A stretch of DNA of 7,658 bases from DASUNQ01 sp036277075 (GCA_036277075.1 DASUNQ010000020.1:1-7658); one strand, 5' to 3'; positions 1 to 6,730 are shown, counted from the first letter of the stretch. The notes: generated by a model from the letters alone, not told the origin. Translations and numbers: made by a program.

Positions 1-37
1 ACGCTCGAGCGGCTCGGCGGCCTGCGGCTGGCGGAGG
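1..37 (+). repeat. 37-bp exact direct repeat, copy 1, at the window edge
   Basis: Bases 1-37 are identical to 328-364 and diverge at the next base (t versus c). The copy lies in the same reading frame and encodes TLERLGGLRLAE. It may extend left of the window. The internal copy sits at the normal place in the methyltransferase, just after the Fe-S cysteine segment, so this edge copy looks displaced. It could be a contig-end assembly artefact or a real partial duplication. Confidence 0.9.
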
Positions 38-51
38 TCGACGAGCTCGAG

Positions 52-1203
52 GTGGCGGTGGAGAAGCTGGTGGCCGGCGGCGACGGGCTGGCGCGCTTCG
101 CCGGCGTGCCGATCTTCGTCCGCCGCGCCGCGCCCGGCGACCGGCTGCGCGTCCGCCTCGTCGAGCGCCGGCCCGACTACGGCCGCGCCGAGATCGTCGA
201 GGTCCTGGTCCCCGGCCCCGACCGCCGCCCCGACCCGGTGCCGTCGCTCGCCGAGTGGGGCGGCTGCGACCTCATGCACATCGCGGACGCCGCCCAGGCC
301 CGGCACAAGGCCGCGGCGGCGCGCGAGACGCTCGAGCGGCTCGGCGGCCTGCGGCTGGCGGAGGCCCCGGCGCTCGTCACCGGCGACCCGTGGCACTACC
401 GCCTCCGCACCCAGCTCCACACCGAGCCGGTCCGATCCGAGCCCGGGGGCGGCGGCGTGCTGGTGGGCTATCACGCGCGCGGCAGCCACCGGCTGGTGCC
501 GGTCGTCGAGTGCCCCATCCTCCTGCCCGAGCTCGAGCGCTTCGTCCTCGGCCTCTCGGGCGAGCTGTCGGCCGGCGCGCCGCGGCGGCTGGACGTGGCC
601 TGCGGCGACGGCGGCGCGATCACCGTCGCGCCGGTCGTCCCCGGCCTGCCGCACGGCGAGGTGGCGGTCGAGGCGGCGGGCTCCACCTATACCTACGACG
701 CCCGCTGTTTCTTCCAGGCCCACCGCGGCCTGCTGCCGCGGCTGATCGAGGCCGCGGTCGGCCCGTGGGAGGGCGGCGAGGCCTTCGACCTCTACTGCGG
801 CGTCGGCCTCTTCACCCTGCCGCTCGCCCGCCGCTACGGCCGCGTCGTCGGGCTCGAAGGGGACCGGGTGGCCGCCCGCTACGCCCGCAACAACACCCGG
901 CGCAACCGGCTGCCGAACGCCGAGATCGAGTCGAGCGGCGTCGAAGGCTGGATCGAGGCGCTGCCGGAGTCGCCCGACCGCGTGCTCGTCGACCCGCCGC
1001 GCACCGGCCTGCCGCCGCCCGTCCGCCGCGCGCTCCTCGAGCGCCGCGCCGGACGCCTTACCTACGTCTCCTGCGACCCCGCGACCCTCGCCCGCGACCT
1101 CGCCGTCCTGCGCCGCGCCTACGCGGTCGAGAGCGTCACCCTCCTCGACCTCTTCCCCCAGACCGGGCACATCGAGACGGTGGTGCAGATGGTGCGCGCG
1201 TAA
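52..1203 (+). CDS. Class I SAM-dependent RNA m5U methyltransferase, TrmA/RlmC/RlmD family
   Basis: Predicted to transfer a methyl group from SAM to C5 of a uridine in rRNA or tRNA in the cytoplasm. Numbering from GTG 52 (383 aa): N-terminal TRAM-like OB fold at about 1-55 (VEKLVAGGDGLAR, APGD), SAM site DLYCGVG at 246-252, DPPR at 314-317, the SCDPATLARDL motif with catalytic Cys341, and the terminal FPQTGHIE motif with the general base Glu375. FFQ at 220-222 matches the family's FxQ element. The usual four-cysteine Fe-S cluster is degraded: the first two positions are Val63 and Trp69, while Cys72 and Cys154 remain. GTG 52 is the only ordinary start visible, but the frame is open to the window edge and the first TRAM strand seems to begin a few residues earlier, so the true start may lie outside. 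Family is secure; rRNA versus tRNA target (RlmD-like or TrmA-like) is not resolved. Confidence 0.93.
   Translation: MAVEKLVAGGDGLARFAGVPIFVRRAAPGDRLRVRLVERRPDYGRAEIVEVLVPGPDRRPDPVPSLAEWGGCDLMHIADAAQARHKAAAARETLERLGGLRLAEAPALVTGDPWHYRLRTQLHTEPVRSEPGGGGVLVGYHARGSHRLVPVVECPILLPELERFVLGLSGELSAGAPRRLDVACGDGGAITVAPVVPGLPHGEVAVEAAGSTYTYDARCFFQAHRGLLPRLIEAAVGPWEGGEAFDLYCGVGLFTLPLARRYGRVVGLEGDRVAARYARNNTRRNRLPNAEIESSGVEGWIEALPESPDRVLVDPPRTGLPPPVRRALLERRAGRLTYVSCDPATLARDLAVLRRAYAVESVTLLDLFPQTGHIETVVQMVRA
328..364 (+). repeat. 37-bp exact direct repeat, copy 2, inside the methyltransferase gene
   Basis: Exact copy of bases 1-37, 327 bp downstream and in the same frame. It encodes residues 93-104 of the methyltransferase. 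This is the expected family position for the Leu-x-Arg-Leu-Gly-Gly helix end after the cysteine motif, so it is the native copy. Confidence 0.9.
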
Positions 1204-1225
1204 CGACTCTCTCCGGCCATCGCCG

Positions 1226-1231
1226 TATACT
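1226..1231 (+). promoter_or_regulatory. Putative -10 box TATACT for the secreted protein gene
   Basis: TATACT matches the bacterial -10 consensus at five of six positions and lies in the 30-bp gap after the methyltransferase stop. It ends two bases before ATG 1234 and eight before the in-frame GTG 1240. A transcript started seven bases downstream would begin inside this start region, pointing to a leaderless mRNA beginning near GTG 1240. A 17-bp spacer would place the -35 at 1203-1208, which matches the consensus only at its central GAC. Confidence 0.5.
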
Positions 1232-1233
1232 CC

Positions 1234-2136
1234 ATGAACGTGAGATCCCTCCGCTTCCTGGGCCTGGTCACCCTCCTCGTCTGCCTCGGCGTCCCGCGCT
1301 CCGCCGGCGCGGACAAGATCGGGGGCAAGCGGATCCTGCGCCACTTCCCGAACGCCGCCGTGTGTCCCTTCCGCGGCCAGTACGATCTCTGGTTCGTGGC
1401 GACGACCGGCCAGGCGACGATCGTCTTCGACGAGCTGGTCAACGACGGCCAGCCGGTCCACATCGACCGCATCTACGTGGCCCAGATCGACGAAAACGTC
1501 TTCGCCCAGAACTTCCGGGCGGACCCCAACAACGCGGATTGCTGGGACACCCTGGGGGACGCTCCGCGGTTCGACCCCGCCGCCGCCAACGGCCCGGTGG
1601 TCTTCACCGACCTGTTCGACCTCGACAGCGGCTGGAGCCTGACCAACGCCCGGATCGCGGGCGGCTTCCTGGAGCTCGGGCCCGCAACGCCGGCCCGCGC
1701 GGCGCGGACGATCAGCGGCCTGGTGCCGGGGAAGCGCTACTACGTCCTCGGCTGGTCCACCGACTGGGCCGACGCCGGCGAAGGGGTCACGGTCACGATT
1801 GACGCGCCCCGCCCCGCCGCCTTCTTCCTGCATGACGGCCGCTTCCGGCTGGAGGTCCGCTACGGCCCCAGCCAGCAGCTCGCCGGCGGCGAGGTGCTCA
1901 CGGCGAAGTCGGCCGCCTTCTGGTTCGGCGATCCGGCCAAGGTCGAGCTCGTCGCGAGCGTCGCCGACCGCTGCGCCGACGCCGGCAGGTTCTGGCTGTT
2001 CGTCGGTGGAACGACGACGGTCCTGACGCGGGTGACGGTCATCGACACGGCGACCGGCCGGAGGGTGACCTACCAGAACCCCAGGAACGTCCCCTTCCAG
2101 ACGCGGATCGACAAGACGACCTTCCGCTGCCCGTAG
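1234..2136 (+). CDS. Secreted protein of unknown function with a C-terminal beta-rich domain
   Basis: A 300-residue protein with a clear signal peptide: basic start, hydrophobic core at about 8-20 and likely cleavage after SAGA near residue 26. The Cys at 17 lies inside the hydrophobic core and does not form a lipobox, so it is probably not a lipoprotein. The mature part looks beta-rich, with a middle section at about 120-195 (aromatic/Gly-rich, Tyr-Tyr-Val-Leu-Gly-Trp) resembling a carbohydrate-binding jelly roll. The C-terminal section at about 203-300 (FRLEV, FWFGDPAKVELV, FWLFVGG, VIDTATGR, YQNP) resembles a repeated domain I associate with secreted Acidobacteriota proteins; that match is from memory. 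Four mature cysteines (44, 103, 247, 299) could form two disulfides. ATG 1234 is the first start after the in-frame TAA 1201; GTG 1240 is the alternative. No Shine-Dalgarno site. No known function recognised. Confidence 0.85.
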   Translation: MNVRSLRFLGLVTLLVCLGVPRSAGADKIGGKRILRHFPNAAVCPFRGQYDLWFVATTGQATIVFDELVNDGQPVHIDRIYVAQIDENVFAQNFRADPNNADCWDTLGDAPRFDPAAANGPVVFTDLFDLDSGWSLTNARIAGGFLELGPATPARAARTISGLVPGKRYYVLGWSTDWADAGEGVTVTIDAPRPAAFFLHDGRFRLEVRYGPSQQLAGGEVLTAKSAAFWFGDPAKVELVASVADRCADAGRFWLFVGGTTTVLTRVTVIDTATGRRVTYQNPRNVPFQTRIDKTTFRCP

Positions 2137-5100
2137 CTACTCCACGCCGGTGAGGACGAAGGGCGCCCAGAAGAACGGGCGCGACCACTGCGGCCGGCGC
2201 CGGACCTCCCGCTTCGCGTCGCGCAGCGCCGCGCTGTAGCGGATCGGCCGGCCCGCCCGGTAGTCGCTCAGCACGGCGCGGAAGAAGCTGTCCATCAGGA
2301 CGGCGGTCGACCTCTCCTCCACCTGCCAGAGACTGGCCACCACCCGCCGGCTGCCGGCGGCGAGGAAGCCGCGCGAGAGGGCGAAGACCCCTTCCCCTTC
2401 GACGATCGCCCCGGCGTGGGTCCGGCAGGCGGAGAGGACGGCCAGCTCCGCGCCCAGCTCCAGGTCGTAGATCTCGTGGAGCTGGAGGAGACCGTCGTCC
2501 TCCGCCGGCCAGGGACGAGACGGCGGCGGGCTGAGGGCGAGGCCGGCGAAGAGCTCGCTCTGCTTCTCGTCGACGAAGCCGTGCGTCCCGAGGTGGACGA
2601 AGCGCTTGCCGCCGAGGGCGGCGCGCACCCGTGCCTCGGTGGCCTGCTCGCGCGCCAGCGCCACCACGTCCGCCCCCGCGTCACCATAGATCTCCGCGAA
2701 CACGGCGCGGATGGCGTCGCTCTCGTCGGCCGTCCTCGGCAGGCGGGCCGGCGGCCGCTCGTGCTCGCCGCGCGCCTCCTCCTCGGCGGCTGCCGGCGCA
2801 AGGTCCGCGCCGGACCCGGCGGCGCCCGGCAGGTCCGCCGGGTCGTAGATCGGGTCGGCGACGGTGAGCACCGGCGGCGTCGCCGCGTCCTCCGCCGGTG
2901 AGACGCGGTCGAGGAGGGCGGCGAGGGTGCTCGCCGAGGCCGCATAGCGGATCGGCGGGCCGTCGTCGAGCCAGTAGCGCACCGCGCCGCCGCCGGCGCC
3001 CGGATCGACGACGAGCTGCTCGAAGGGGAGGCGGTGGAGCGAGCGGTCGGGCACCAGCACGACCTCCTGCGCCGCGGCGATCTGCGACCAGAGGTCGCGG
3101 GGCACCAGGGCGCGCCAGAGGCCGTGGAGGCGGCGCGCCGGGTCCGGCGCGGCGGCGGGCTGGTCGCCGGCGGCGGGCTCGAGGAGCCGGCGCAGCACCG
3201 CCGCCGTCAGCGGTCCGGCAGAGACGCCCAGGAGCGCCGCGGCGTCCGCCGTCACCTCGAGGGCTTGGGCCCGGGGCGCGGCGGGGGGCGTGGGCACGAG
3301 GAAGAGGTGGCTTCGCTCCTCGCCGATCTGGTAGAGGAGGAGCAGCCCGCCGGGCGGCACCAGCCCCTGCATCTCGGCCGCCCCGATCGTCCGCCCCTCG
3401 AGGCGGCGCCGGCCGGCGCTCTCGTCCTGCAGGTCGTCGACCGCGGCCTCGTACTCCTCGTAGGCCGCCGCGAGCTCCTTCTCCAGGCCCAGGATCCGCG
3501 CCCTGCGGTCCGCTCCGAGGTCGCCGCGCGACCGGGTGAAGGCGAGCTGGGCGTGCAGCGCGGCGATCCGCGACCGCGCCTCGAGGCGCCGCCGCTCGAG
3601 CGCCGCCGGCCGGCCGCGGGCGCGCTCCAAGAGATCGATCCCGAAGGCCGCGAGCTGGTCCTGGAGCAAGCGGGCGCGATAGCGCTCGGTGGTCGCCAGG
3701 GCGGCGGCGACCTCCCCGGCTTGGAGCTGCCAGTCCGCCAGGCGCAGGTGGTGGCGTGCATAGGAGCGCAGGAACGCCGCGCGCACCCGGTCGGCGCCGC
3801 CGGCCCGCAGCCGCTGCCCGTCGATGAGGTCGAGGGCCCGCGCCAGCGCCTGCTGCGCCCCGGCCGCGTCGCGGCGCCGCTGGCGCAGCTCCGCCTGCAG
3901 CACGTAGGCCTCGATCGCCAGCTCGGGGTAGACGCGCGCCCCCTCCAGGACGCGGATCGCCTCTTCCACCTGCGCCATCGCGGCGGCGGAGGCGGAGCCG
4001 GTGCGCTGCAGGGAGAAGCGGGCGCGCTCCACCTGGGTGGCGGCGACCTCGGGGTGCTCGGAGCCGAAGACCGCGCTGCGGATGGCCAGGGCCCGAGCGG
4101 AGAGCGCGTCGGCTTCGGCGTAGTCGCCGAGCGCGGCGCGCGTCACGGCCAGGTCGTGGAGACCCTGGGCGACCGTCGGGTGGTCGGGACCGAGGGCCGC
4201 CTCGGCGACCTTCAGCGCCCGCCTGTAGAGCGGCTCGGCCTCCCGGTGCCGCCCCTGCTCCGCCAGGCTCAGGGCGTACTGATTGAGATAGAAGAGGAGG
4301 TCCGGATGCCCGGGGCAGAGGGCCCGCTCGGCCAGCTCGAGCGCCTGGCGGAACCCGGCATCGGCCCGCTCGTGGTCCTTCTGCAGCCGGCTGAGATCGG
4401 CCAGATTGAGGGTGAGCGTCGCCACGTCGCGCTCGGAGCCGTCGAGCGGGGAAAGGATCGCCAGCGCCTGCCGCAGGTCGGACTTCGCCTCGGCGTAACG
4501 ACCGCGGTCGCGCTTCAGCCCGGCCCGGTGGTTGAGCACCCAGGCGTAGACCTCGGGCGCGGTCTCCGCCTCGCTGCGGGCCTCGTCCGCCGCGCGCGCG
4601 AAGCCGGGCTCGGCGGCGCGGAGATCGCCGCGCGCGCGGTGGACCTCGGCCAGAGAGCTGCGCGTCTCGGCGAGGGCCGCGCGGTCGGGCGGGCGCTCGC
4701 GCTCGAACCGCTCCAGCGCGCTCTCGAGGGCGTCCTGCGCCTCGCGGAACCGGCCTTCGGAGTAGTAGAGGATGCCGAGGTCGCGGTAGCTCTCCGCCGC
4801 CGGGCGCGGCGCCTCGTGCTGTAGGCGGATGGCGAGCGCACGCTGCTCGGCGGCCTCGCCCAGGCTCCACTCGCCGAGAAAGAAACGCACGGTCGCCAGC
4901 AGGTTGAGGTTGGCGGCGACGTCCAGGTGATCGGCCCCCTGCGCGCCCTCGCGCAGCGCCAGCGCCTGCCCGAGGAGGTCGGCGGCGGTCGCCCCGTCGC
5001 AGGCCCCGGCGAAGTGCTCGCCCAGCTCCTCGAGCGTGGCCGCGAGCGCCGGCGGGTCGCCGGCCTGGTCGCGCCGCAGCAGGTCCAGGAGCCGCGGCAG

Positions 5101-5256
5101 GAGAGCGGCCGCCCGCGCCGCCTCGCCCTCATCGAGGCGGCTCAGCACCTCGGCCTGGAGGCCGCCGGCCGGAGGCTCCGCCGCGGCCGGCGCAGGGCGC
5201 GGCACGGCGGGCGCGACCAGTAGGACGGCGGCGAGGGCGGCGGCGGGAAGCTTCAC
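2137..5256 (-). CDS. Exported TPR-CHAT protein, caspase-like cysteine peptidase
   Basis: A 1039-residue protein. The signal peptide covers about 1-27 (Lys2, Ala/Leu/Val core, cleavage near APAAA). From about 70 to 480 there are eight or nine TPR units, several of the 42-residue kinesin-light-chain type (for example around 317-353 and 359-396), which bind partner proteins. A charged helical, possibly coiled-coil, section spans about 550-615. The CHAT domain spans about 700-1037: the VPDRSLHRLPFEQLV strand at 734-749, catalytic His892 in HLGTHG and catalytic Cys944 in LSACRTHAG, then GVFALSRGFLAAGSRRVV. Both dyad residues were checked at codon level (2581-2583 and 2425-2427), so the peptidase looks active. 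An acidic, low-complexity insert at about 813-840 splits the CHAT domain. GTG 5256 is the only start after an in-frame TAG (5278-5280 on the plus strand). Domain calls are secure; substrate and role are unknown. Export is predicted, unlike the cytoplasmic TPR-CHAT protease Csx29. Confidence 0.94.
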   Translation of the reverse strand: MKLPAAALAAVLLVAPAVPRPAPAAAEPPAGGLQAEVLSRLDEGEAARAAALLPRLLDLLRRDQAGDPPALAATLEELGEHFAGACDGATAADLLGQALALREGAQGADHLDVAANLNLLATVRFFLGEWSLGEAAEQRALAIRLQHEAPRPAAESYRDLGILYYSEGRFREAQDALESALERFERERPPDRAALAETRSSLAEVHRARGDLRAAEPGFARAADEARSEAETAPEVYAWVLNHRAGLKRDRGRYAEAKSDLRQALAILSPLDGSERDVATLTLNLADLSRLQKDHERADAGFRQALELAERALCPGHPDLLFYLNQYALSLAEQGRHREAEPLYRRALKVAEAALGPDHPTVAQGLHDLAVTRAALGDYAEADALSARALAIRSAVFGSEHPEVAATQVERARFSLQRTGSASAAAMAQVEEAIRVLEGARVYPELAIEAYVLQAELRQRRRDAAGAQQALARALDLIDGQRLRAGGADRVRAAFLRSYARHHLRLADWQLQAGEVAAALATTERYRARLLQDQLAAFGIDLLERARGRPAALERRRLEARSRIAALHAQLAFTRSRGDLGADRRARILGLEKELAAAYEEYEAAVDDLQDESAGRRRLEGRTIGAAEMQGLVPPGGLLLLYQIGEERSHLFLVPTPPAAPRAQALEVTADAAALLGVSAGPLTAAVLRRLLEPAAGDQPAAAPDPARRLHGLWRALVPRDLWSQIAAAQEVVLVPDRSLHRLPFEQLVVDPGAGGGAVRYWLDDGPPIRYAASASTLAALLDRVSPAEDAATPPVLTVADPIYDPADLPGAAGSGADLAPAAAEEEARGEHERPPARLPRTADESDAIRAVFAEIYGDAGADVVALAREQATEARVRAALGGKRFVHLGTHGFVDEKQSELFAGLALSPPPSRPWPAEDDGLLQLHEIYDLELGAELAVLSACRTHAGAIVEGEGVFALSRGFLAAGSRRVVASLWQVEERSTAVLMDSFFRAVLSDYRAGRPIRYSAALRDAKREVRRRPQWSRPFFWAPFVLTGVE

Positions 5257-5276
5257 GTTTCGCCAGCTCTGCTTCG

Positions 5277-5282
5277 ACTAGA
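5277..5282 (-). promoter_or_regulatory. Putative -10 box TCTAGT for the TPR-CHAT gene
   Basis: Read on the minus strand this is TCTAGT, overlapping the plus-strand TAGACT box by four bases. A start seven bases downstream (near 5270) would leave a leader of about 14 nt before GTG 5256, with no good Shine-Dalgarno site. No convincing -35 is visible, so this rests on position and overlap. Confidence 0.3.
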
Positions 5283-5284
5283 CT
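5279..5284 (+). promoter_or_regulatory. Putative -10 box TAGACT for the divergent two-gene unit
   Basis: TAGACT sits nine bases before ATG 5294. A transcript beginning about seven bases downstream would start at 5291-5294, giving a leaderless or nearly leaderless mRNA. No Shine-Dalgarno sequence lies between the box and the start. The -35 region is not recognisable. Confidence 0.42.
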
Positions 5285-5293
5285 TGCTCCATC

Positions 5294-6037
5294 ATGCTGG
5301 AAAGGAAGGCCTCCCGTCGAGCCGAGCGGTGGGCCCGCCGCGGCGCCCCGTGGCTCTGCGCCGCGCTGCTCGCACCCGCGGCGATGGCGCAGCCGCCGGC
5401 TGCCGACGGCGCACCGCCCGCGGCGGTGACGGTCAAGCCGGCCGCCGAGGCGGTCGCGACCAAGCTCCTCGAGCTGCGGGCGGAGATGCGGCCGGTGACG
5501 ATCCAGCTGCCGGGAGACTCCCTCTCCGGCTACGACCCGGCCCAGGTGAGGGGCGCCGCCGAGACCGCGAAGCGGGAGCTCCTGGCGCAGCTCGGCACCG
5601 ACCAGCTGGCGGCCCTGCGCGCCTACGTCGAGGCGAGCTATCCCGACGCCTCCGAGTCCCTGGAGGTGCTGAGCCTGCGCGACGGCCAGAGGCTCGCGAC
5701 TCGCGAGTCGACCGAAGGGCTGTTCGATGCCATCGCCGAAGTCTTGGCGGTCCTCCGGGGGATCGACTCGCTGATGGTGGAGCTCAACCTCCTGGTCACG
5801 CCGCGCGAGGCCCTGGTCGAGATGTGGCCGGCCGCGCTGCCCAAGCAGAAGACGGCGGCCAGCGCCGGCGACACGGTGCCGCTCTACCGCGGGCTCTACG
5901 CCTACCGCGTCACCAAGGCGGGATTCAAGGCGATCGAAAGCACCCTCAACCTGGTGGACGAAGCGGGGGACACCCTGGCGTGCAAGCTCTATTCGCTCCA
6001 GGATGCCCAGGGACCTTATCCCTGCGTCTTCCGCTAG
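5294..6037 (+). CDS. Secreted protein of unknown function, first gene of a two-gene unit
   Basis: A 247-residue protein. The N-terminus has a long basic stretch (Arg/Lys at 4-16), then a hydrophobic core at about 19-30 and a likely cleavage site AMA before Gln33, so it is predicted to be exported. After a Pro/Ala-rich linker (34-50) the body looks mostly helical to about residue 170. The C-terminal 55 residues (LYRGLYAYRVTKAGFKAIESTLN region) look like a small beta-containing domain with cysteines at 230 and 244 that could pair outside the cytoplasm. In-frame TAG at 5279-5281 excludes starts further upstream, and ATG 5294 is the first start. It is followed after 24 bp by a membrane protein gene and is divergent from the CHAT gene with only 37 bp between starts. 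I do not recognise the family. Confidence 0.82.
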   Translation: MLERKASRRAERWARRGAPWLCAALLAPAAMAQPPAADGAPPAAVTVKPAAEAVATKLLELRAEMRPVTIQLPGDSLSGYDPAQVRGAAETAKRELLAQLGTDQLAALRAYVEASYPDASESLEVLSLRDGQRLATRESTEGLFDAIAEVLAVLRGIDSLMVELNLLVTPREALVEMWPAALPKQKTAASAGDTVPLYRGLYAYRVTKAGFKAIESTLNLVDEAGDTLACKLYSLQDAQGPYPCVFR

Positions 6038-6047
6038 GAGCCCGCCG

Positions 6048-6054
6048 AGGAGGG
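6048..6054 (+). promoter_or_regulatory. Strong Shine-Dalgarno site AGGAGGG for the membrane protein gene
   Basis: AGGAGGG lies seven bases before ATG 6062 and fixes that start. It contrasts with the absence of such a site before the first gene of the unit. Confidence 0.85.
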
Positions 6055-6061
6055 ACACGGC

Positions 6062-6694
6062 ATGGCCGGCCGCCGGGGTGAGCGCCTCGTCCCGCTTCCT
6101 CCGACCCCGCTGACCCGCAAGTTCTTCCGCTACCTCGGCGGCTTCGGCGTCGCCACCGGCATGGGGCTGGCCCCGGTCCTCGGACAGCTCGACCTGCCTC
6201 TGCTGACGCCGCTCCTGCACCTCATCCCGCGCTCGCTGCGCGACACCCTGGTGCCCCTGTCGGCGCTCCTCATGGGGCTGATGGCGGTCGTGGTCCAGTG
6301 GCTCGGGCAGGAGAGGCGGTCGCGCGCCTGGCTGCGCAAGGCGTTCGTGGGGGCCCTGATCGCCGCCGGCGTGGCGTTCCTCCTCCTCGTCGTGCTGCAC
6401 CTCTTCGTGGTGGTGCGGGTCTCCGTCCTGGGGGGAGAGTGGTTCGAGACCTTCGTCGTCGGCTTCACGCGGCCCGACGCCGACGCCTGCCGCGGCTACT
6501 CCAACGCCGAGTGCGTCCAGCGCCTGAGTCTGGACGAGAAGCGGATCGCCTCGCACTGGGGAGACGGACAGATCGGCGTCGCGTCGCTCTGTCTCGAGCT
6601 GGCCTACCTGCTCCTCACCGGGTCCTTCGGCGCGCTGGTCGGGCTCGTCGTGCTGCGCGAGGCCAGCCGCCGTCGCCGCGCCAAGAAGAGCTAG
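6062..6694 (+). CDS. Four-helix inner-membrane protein of unknown function
   Basis: A 210-residue protein with four likely membrane segments at about 24-42, 62-82, 95-120 and 173-197. Positive charges favour both ends inside: a basic N-terminus, an Arg/Lys-rich loop between helices 2 and 3 (ERRSRAWLRK, 84-93), and a C-terminal tail RRRRAKKS. That places the 50-residue loop at about 121-172 outside. This loop has the most conserved look of the protein: Cys143 and Cys151 in DACRGYSNAECVQRLS, then a His-Trp-Gly (HWGDG). The two cysteines could form a disulfide. No enzyme motif is recognised. The gene follows the secreted protein gene by 24 bp with its own strong Shine-Dalgarno site, so the two are probably co-transcribed and may form an envelope complex. 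A sensor, anchor or pore role is possible but unproven. Confidence 0.83.
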   Translation: MAGRRGERLVPLPPTPLTRKFFRYLGGFGVATGMGLAPVLGQLDLPLLTPLLHLIPRSLRDTLVPLSALLMGLMAVVVQWLGQERRSRAWLRKAFVGALIAAGVAFLLLVVLHLFVVVRVSVLGGEWFETFVVGFTRPDADACRGYSNAECVQRLSLDEKRIASHWGDGQIGVASLCLELAYLLLTGSFGALVGLVVLREASRRRRAKKS

Positions 6695-6724
6695 CTGCTG
6701 GTTTTCTCCCGCCGGCACCCCGTG

Positions 6725-6730
6725 TCTAAG
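6725..6730 (+). promoter_or_regulatory. Weak putative -10 box TCTAAG for the sigma factor gene
   Basis: TCTAAG lies eight bases before ATG 6739 in the 44-bp gap after the membrane protein gene, at the same distance as the boxes of the other lead genes. A T-rich stretch at 6702-6707 is 17 bp upstream but is a poor -35. No ECF-type AAC/CGTC pair is evident. The sigma gene could also be read through from the upstream unit. Confidence 0.25.

Noticed and set aside
1234..1320. Lipoprotein signal for the secreted protein because of Cys17
   Set aside because: The residues before Cys17 (LLV) do not fit a lipobox, and the hydrophobic core continues past it to an ordinary signal peptidase I type site near residue 26.
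255..1802. 515-codon plus-strand frame overlapping the methyltransferase and the secreted protein
   Set aside because: Arg/Pro/Ala-rich frameshifted reading of two well-supported genes; no motifs, and it crosses their boundary.
3034..4824. 596-codon open frame on the plus strand opposite the CHAT gene
   Set aside because: It mirrors the GC-rich TPR coding region on the other strand, shows no domain or motif, and has low-complexity Arg/Gly/Leu composition. The minus strand carries clear TPR and CHAT motifs.
2681..4870. 729-codon minus-strand frame inside the CHAT gene
   Set aside because: Alternative frame of the same strand with Arg/Gly/Pro/Ala-rich composition typical of GC-rich shadow frames. 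No start site support.
2137..5256. Type III-E CRISPR-associated TPR-CHAT (Csx29)
   Set aside because: No CRISPR repeats or large Cas effector are present, the protein has a signal peptide, and TPR-CHAT proteins are common outside CRISPR loci.
5129..6718. 529-codon open frame on the minus strand across the two-gene unit
   Set aside because: It is antisense to two genes with a signal peptide, TM helices and a Shine-Dalgarno site. Its product is Gln/Arg/Glu-rich without any recognisable fold.
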